Shown here: positions 43,722 through 46,045 of the stretch, one piece after another
Numbering within the stretch: position 1 is the first letter of the stretch
Layout: each line of letters opens with the position of its first letter
From: Nostoc indistinguendum CM1-VF10
Lineage (GTDB): Bacteria; Cyanobacteriota; Cyanobacteriia; Cyanobacteriales; Nostocaceae
Length of the DNA stretch: 46,045 bases
Assembly: GCA_019359215.1 (NCBI GenBank)
Contig: JAHHHS010000059.1
Span: 1-46,045, forward strand
Direction of reading: 5' to 3'
Program-made: the position numbers and the translations under genes
The notes under the pieces: model-generated
The model's input: only the letters and a program-made list of their open reading frames with translations
Told to the model about the DNA's origin: nothing
Databases searched by the model: none

Positions 43722-44222
43722 TTAAAACAAATGCCAAACTATAGTACCAATAACGTACATTCCCGCCAAGCCAGCGAAAGTAAATTGTAACCGCCGCAGA
43801 ATAGGTTTAATTTCGTATGAAACAATTAAGCGATCGCGGTTGAGGATTTCTTGTGGCTTCGTCCAAGTTTGGCCGTCGTACCAGCCGGACTCTTCATAAA
43901 ATACTGTGGGACTGCAAAGGCGATCGCACACGTAAAACCAGCCTAAGTACAACCTTACCAGTGCCAGCACTACTCCAACACTCGCTGTTGCTGCACCACA
44001 GAGGATAAAATGTGCAATATACTTGTTGGGAGGAAAACTTGCTGCTGCCACAGGCCCTGCGACCAGCCAAGATAAACTCCAAATCCAAGCAATTTTCGTG
44101 ATATACTCGCGCAAATCTAAAGTACTATCACGAAATAGCCAGGAAGTTTTTAACTCTTCGTACTCATTGAGCGGTTGTTGGTCTGTGGGAACTGGGCAAT
44201 TTGAAACCGAAGACCTAATCAT
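43722..44222 (-). CDS. ycf36: Ycf36/CGLD27 family membrane protein (DUF1230)
   Basis: 166 residues. It matches the green-lineage protein CGLD27 (DUF1230; Ycf36 in algal plastids): CPVPTDQQPLNEYEELKTSW at the N-terminus, three or four membrane helices (about 46-64, 72-95, 148-165), and the conserved FYEESGWYDGQTWTKP (about 108-123). A link to photosynthesis or iron homeostasis has been suggested for plant relatives; here it is only inferred. It overlaps the rsfS stop by ATGA. Confidence 0.88.
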   Translation of the reverse strand: MIRSSVSNCPVPTDQQPLNEYEELKTSWLFRDSTLDLREYITKIAWIWSLSWLVAGPVAAASFPPNKYIAHFILCGAATASVGVVLALVRLYLGWFYVCDRLCSPTVFYEESGWYDGQTWTKPQEILNRDRLIVSYEIKPILRRLQFTFAGLAGMYVIGTIVWHLF

Positions 44223-44677
44223 GTTGGCTTACCCTCACCCTCATCAGATTCTGGAAGAGAAATACGCTCTGCATGAATCCAGAACGCTTCTAAATTATAA
44301 AACTCCCGTTCTTTGGGCATCATGATGTGAACGATTACATCACCGTAGTCTTGTAGTACCCAACTCCCCTCAAGTTTTCCTTCTGTCCTTATAGGACGCC
44401 GTTGTAACTCAGTTTCGACCTTTCCTTCAATTGCTTGAGCGATCGCCCTGACTTGTACCTTAGAATAGCCAGTCATCATCACAAAATAATCAGCCAGGTA
44501 AGATACCTCTGCTACTTTGAGCAATAAAATCTCACCCGCTTTGCGGTCTGATGCAGCTTCTGCGATCGTTGCAGCTAATTTTCCGCTCTCCTCTTCAGTA
44601 TGGGCATGGCTTTTTGCCACACTCTTCGTCAGTGGGACGGATTGTAATGGGAAATTTCCTTGGAAAAAATCAGTCAT
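44219..44677 (-). CDS. rsfS: Ribosome silencing factor RsfS
   Basis: 152 residues. RsfS (DUF143, Iojap-like) binds L14 and keeps ribosomal subunits apart when nutrients are short. The domain is at about 28-140: DRKAGEILLLKVAEVSYLAD, FVMMTGYSKVQVRAIAQ, and GSWVLQDYGDVIVHIMMPKE, where Trp and the DYGD/H residues are conserved. The C-terminus is acidic. The stop overlaps the ycf36 start (ATGA), so they are co-translated. Confidence 0.93.
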   Translation of the reverse strand: MTDFFQGNFPLQSVPLTKSVAKSHAHTEEESGKLAATIAEAASDRKAGEILLLKVAEVSYLADYFVMMTGYSKVQVRAIAQAIEGKVETELQRRPIRTEGKLEGSWVLQDYGDVIVHIMMPKEREFYNLEAFWIHAERISLPESDEGEGKPT

Positions 44678-44868
44678 TAAACCTCAGGTGCTTTCTTTTG
44701 AAACAATTGTTTACATTTACTTACAAACCACAAACAATTGATCTGAAAATGTGTCAATAGGTTTTTTTGAATACTAACAAAAAAACGCGTGTCTATGGGG
44801 TCTAGTTTGATAATTGACTGCTTAGATTTCGATATTAGCAATCAGCAGTTGCGAATGGCTGTTGTTTT

Positions 44869-45741
44869 TCAGGTTTTCTCGCCATTCTCCTCAGTTTCTC
44901 CAAGTTGAGCTTGAGTAGACCGCAATTCCTCTAATGCCAACTTTAAGCTAATGTTTTTCTCATTTAACTCCCGTGTTCGTTCGCGTACTTTCTCTTCTAG
45001 TACCTGACTGTATACTTCTAGCTGTTCGTTAGCATCATTTTGGACTGTGATCAGTTGCTGAACTTCCAAAATTAAACGATTGAGGGAAGTAGCCAAAATC
45101 CCAACTTCATCATTGGTTGTTACGGGTGCTTGTAAGTCAAAATTAGATTCTTCTGTAACCTGTTGGGCAATATGGGTGACTGTTTGAATAGGACGAGCAA
45201 TAGCTCGACTAGTGAAAATTGCTAATAATGTGGCGATCGCGATCGATAGTGACAGGCTACCTAAGATAATATTTAGACGTAATTTCTCTGCCCTTCGCAG
45301 CTCCCAATTGGCTTGCTGATACTCCTCGGCTATGACTTCTACAAGGTTGGTGATGTCATCGAGAAAATCATCAATCATAAAAATTGATGAGCTATGCATG
45401 AAATTGAACAGTTGAGTTTGTGCTATTTTAATATCGTTTGCTGATAATTTACTGGGATTGTTATCGTAAAACAGAGCCTCTGTGCGCTGTAAGTAAGTAT
45501 CAAAGCCTTTGTGGACCTGTAACAAGCGGTGAACTGCTTGTTGTTCAATTACAGAATCATATAGAGTTGGGTTCTCAATACTGTAGTTAGTTTTGAACTC
45601 AAACCAAACTTGTCTAGCTTGCTCAACATAGTTAACTAACAAAGTATATTGTTCTTGCCATCTTTTTGGTTGATCCATGTATAAAATCAGCTTGTGTTGG
45701 TTGGTACGAACACGAAACACGCTGGTTTTCAGTTGATACAT
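44869..45741 (-). pseudogene. HAMP-domain sensor fragment (histidine kinase lacking its kinase part)
   Basis: 290 codons from an internal ATG. A helical sensor region (about 1-155), a membrane helix LNIILGSLSLSIAIATLLAIF (about 156-176), HAMP (about 178-230: RAIARPIQTVTHIAQQ, NDEVGILATSLNRL), then a coiled coil (LEEKVRERTRELNEKN) that in hybrid and cyanobacterial kinases leads to HisKA/HATPase. Here it ends at LGETEENGEKT with no kinase domain. Upstream the frame stays open with kinase-like residues (LFKQPLIADHYQRQ) until TGA at 45829-45831, with no start codon and no first membrane helix. So both ends are missing; an IS and palindromic repeats lie just upstream. Confidence 0.65.
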
Positions 45742-45854
45742 CTTATATAACTCTTCAATCGCTGCTTCTTCACGCTTTTGCGCTTGTCGTTGGTAATGAT
45801 CTGCAATCAGAGGTTGTTTGAAAAGTCCTCATCTTGGTAGCAAAACGTTTTAGA

Positions 45855-45920
45855 TCCCCCTAAATCCCCCTTAAAAAGGGGGACTCTGATTCCGGTTCCC
45901 CCCTTTTTAAGGGGGGTTAG
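45855..45920. repeat. CCCCCTTAAAAAGGGGG palindromic repeat pair
   Basis: CCCCCTTAAAAAGGGGG at 45866-45882 and its inverse with 6-bp C/G arms (CCCCCCTTTTTAAGGGGGG) at 45898-45916. Each is a near-palindrome, and together they form a larger inverted pair. Such units are common in cyanobacterial genomes, often as MITE-like insertions. Here they sit where the upstream part of the sensor gene should be. Confidence 0.7.
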
Positions 45921-45996
45921 GCAGGGTGGTTTCATACAAGCAGAGAAAAATAATAATGATTTATGGAGGGTGGAGAAAAATGGATAGATAAAGGGT

Positions 45997-46045
45997 ATGA
46001 ATCTCATTGAACAATTGCAGGAAGTCCCAGATTATCGGCACATCC
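45997..46045 (+). mobile_element. 5' end of an IS transposase gene (ISAs1-like), cut by the window edge
   Basis: ATG 45997 opens MNLIEQLQEVPDYRHI, which resembles the N-terminus of ISAs1-family (DDE_Tnp_1-associated) transposases (LI..L..V.D.R...G..HPL). Only 16 codons are visible. The left end of the element may lie at about 45931 (GCAGGGTGGTTTCATA), but no partner repeat is in view. Confidence 0.55.

Noticed and set aside
45807..46007. 66-codon minus-strand frame over the palindromic repeats
   Set aside because: Made of CCCCCTTAAAAAGGGGG repeat translation; it bridges the repeat block and the broken sensor gene in a different frame.

Overview
The window looks like chromosomal DNA of a filamentous, probably heterocyst-forming cyanobacterium (Nostocales). 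Reasons: frequent HIP1 octamers (GCGATCGC), heptanucleotide tandem repeats (STRR type) between genes, and cyanobacterial or plastid-lineage families (Ycf35, Ycf36/CGLD27, DUF3038/DUF4335, DUF2997, a GH57 branching enzyme, pilB-pilT-pilC order). No species can be named from the sequence alone.

Layout. 1-2.35 kb: plasmid-like cassette (parA, a ribbon-helix-helix partner, inverted repeats around them), a solitary antitoxin and an N-terminally truncated tyrosine recombinase. 2.5-4.4 kb: an EcsC/DUF697-like protein and a decayed higB-higA pair. 4.5-11.9 kb: leucyl aminopeptidase, the lipid cluster plsX-fabH-fabD-plsC, an AI-2E/PerM-type permease and a DUF2288 protein. 11.9-14.5 kb (minus): flotillin-like protein with a YqiJ-like membrane partner. 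15-20.4 kb: mutS2, a truncated Uma2 gene, DUF3038 and DUF4335 genes. 20.4-22.6 kb: a stretch dense in small hairpins, a YiaA-like gene, and the minus-strand operon DUF2997-ycf35-ferredoxin. 22.6-26.3 kb: accessory region with an orphan Fur-box-like site, mazEF, an HsdR_N-type nuclease, a ruined antitoxin/DUF3368 toxin pair and dispersed repeats. 26.4-31.2 kb: an oxidoreductase, an unknown gene and the pil cluster. 31.8-37.6 kb: grpE-dnaK-dnaJ-tusA-rsgA. 37.8-44.7 kb: a second Uma2 gene, a MITE-like element, GH57 enzyme, DUF697 GTPase, tRNA-fMet, asparaginase, ycf36 and rsfS. 44.9-46.0 kb: a HAMP sensor fragment, a palindromic repeat block and the start of an IS transposase.

The main theme is erosion of genes that are normally conserved. 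dnaK lacks about 100 codons of its ATPase domain and is frameshifted. pilB carries a 5-bp tandem duplication just before its Walker A motif, and its 3' part appears fused by a deletion to the last codons of pilT, so both the extension and the retraction ATPase of the type IV pilus are lost here while pilC is intact. Several toxin-antitoxin modules are decayed (only mazEF looks whole), one Uma2 gene is cut, and the sensor gene is broken next to an IS. This could be genome reduction, for example in a host-associated strain, or partly assembly error. Reads across the junctions would decide.

A second theme is that short repeats enter genes: they supply the plsX stop codon and the fabD start codon, and appear in-frame inside mutS2 and rsgA. 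I found no clearly new defence or metabolic system. The most unusual unexplained non-coding stretches are the hairpin-rich 20.54-20.95 kb segment and the structured segment between dnaK and dnaJ.
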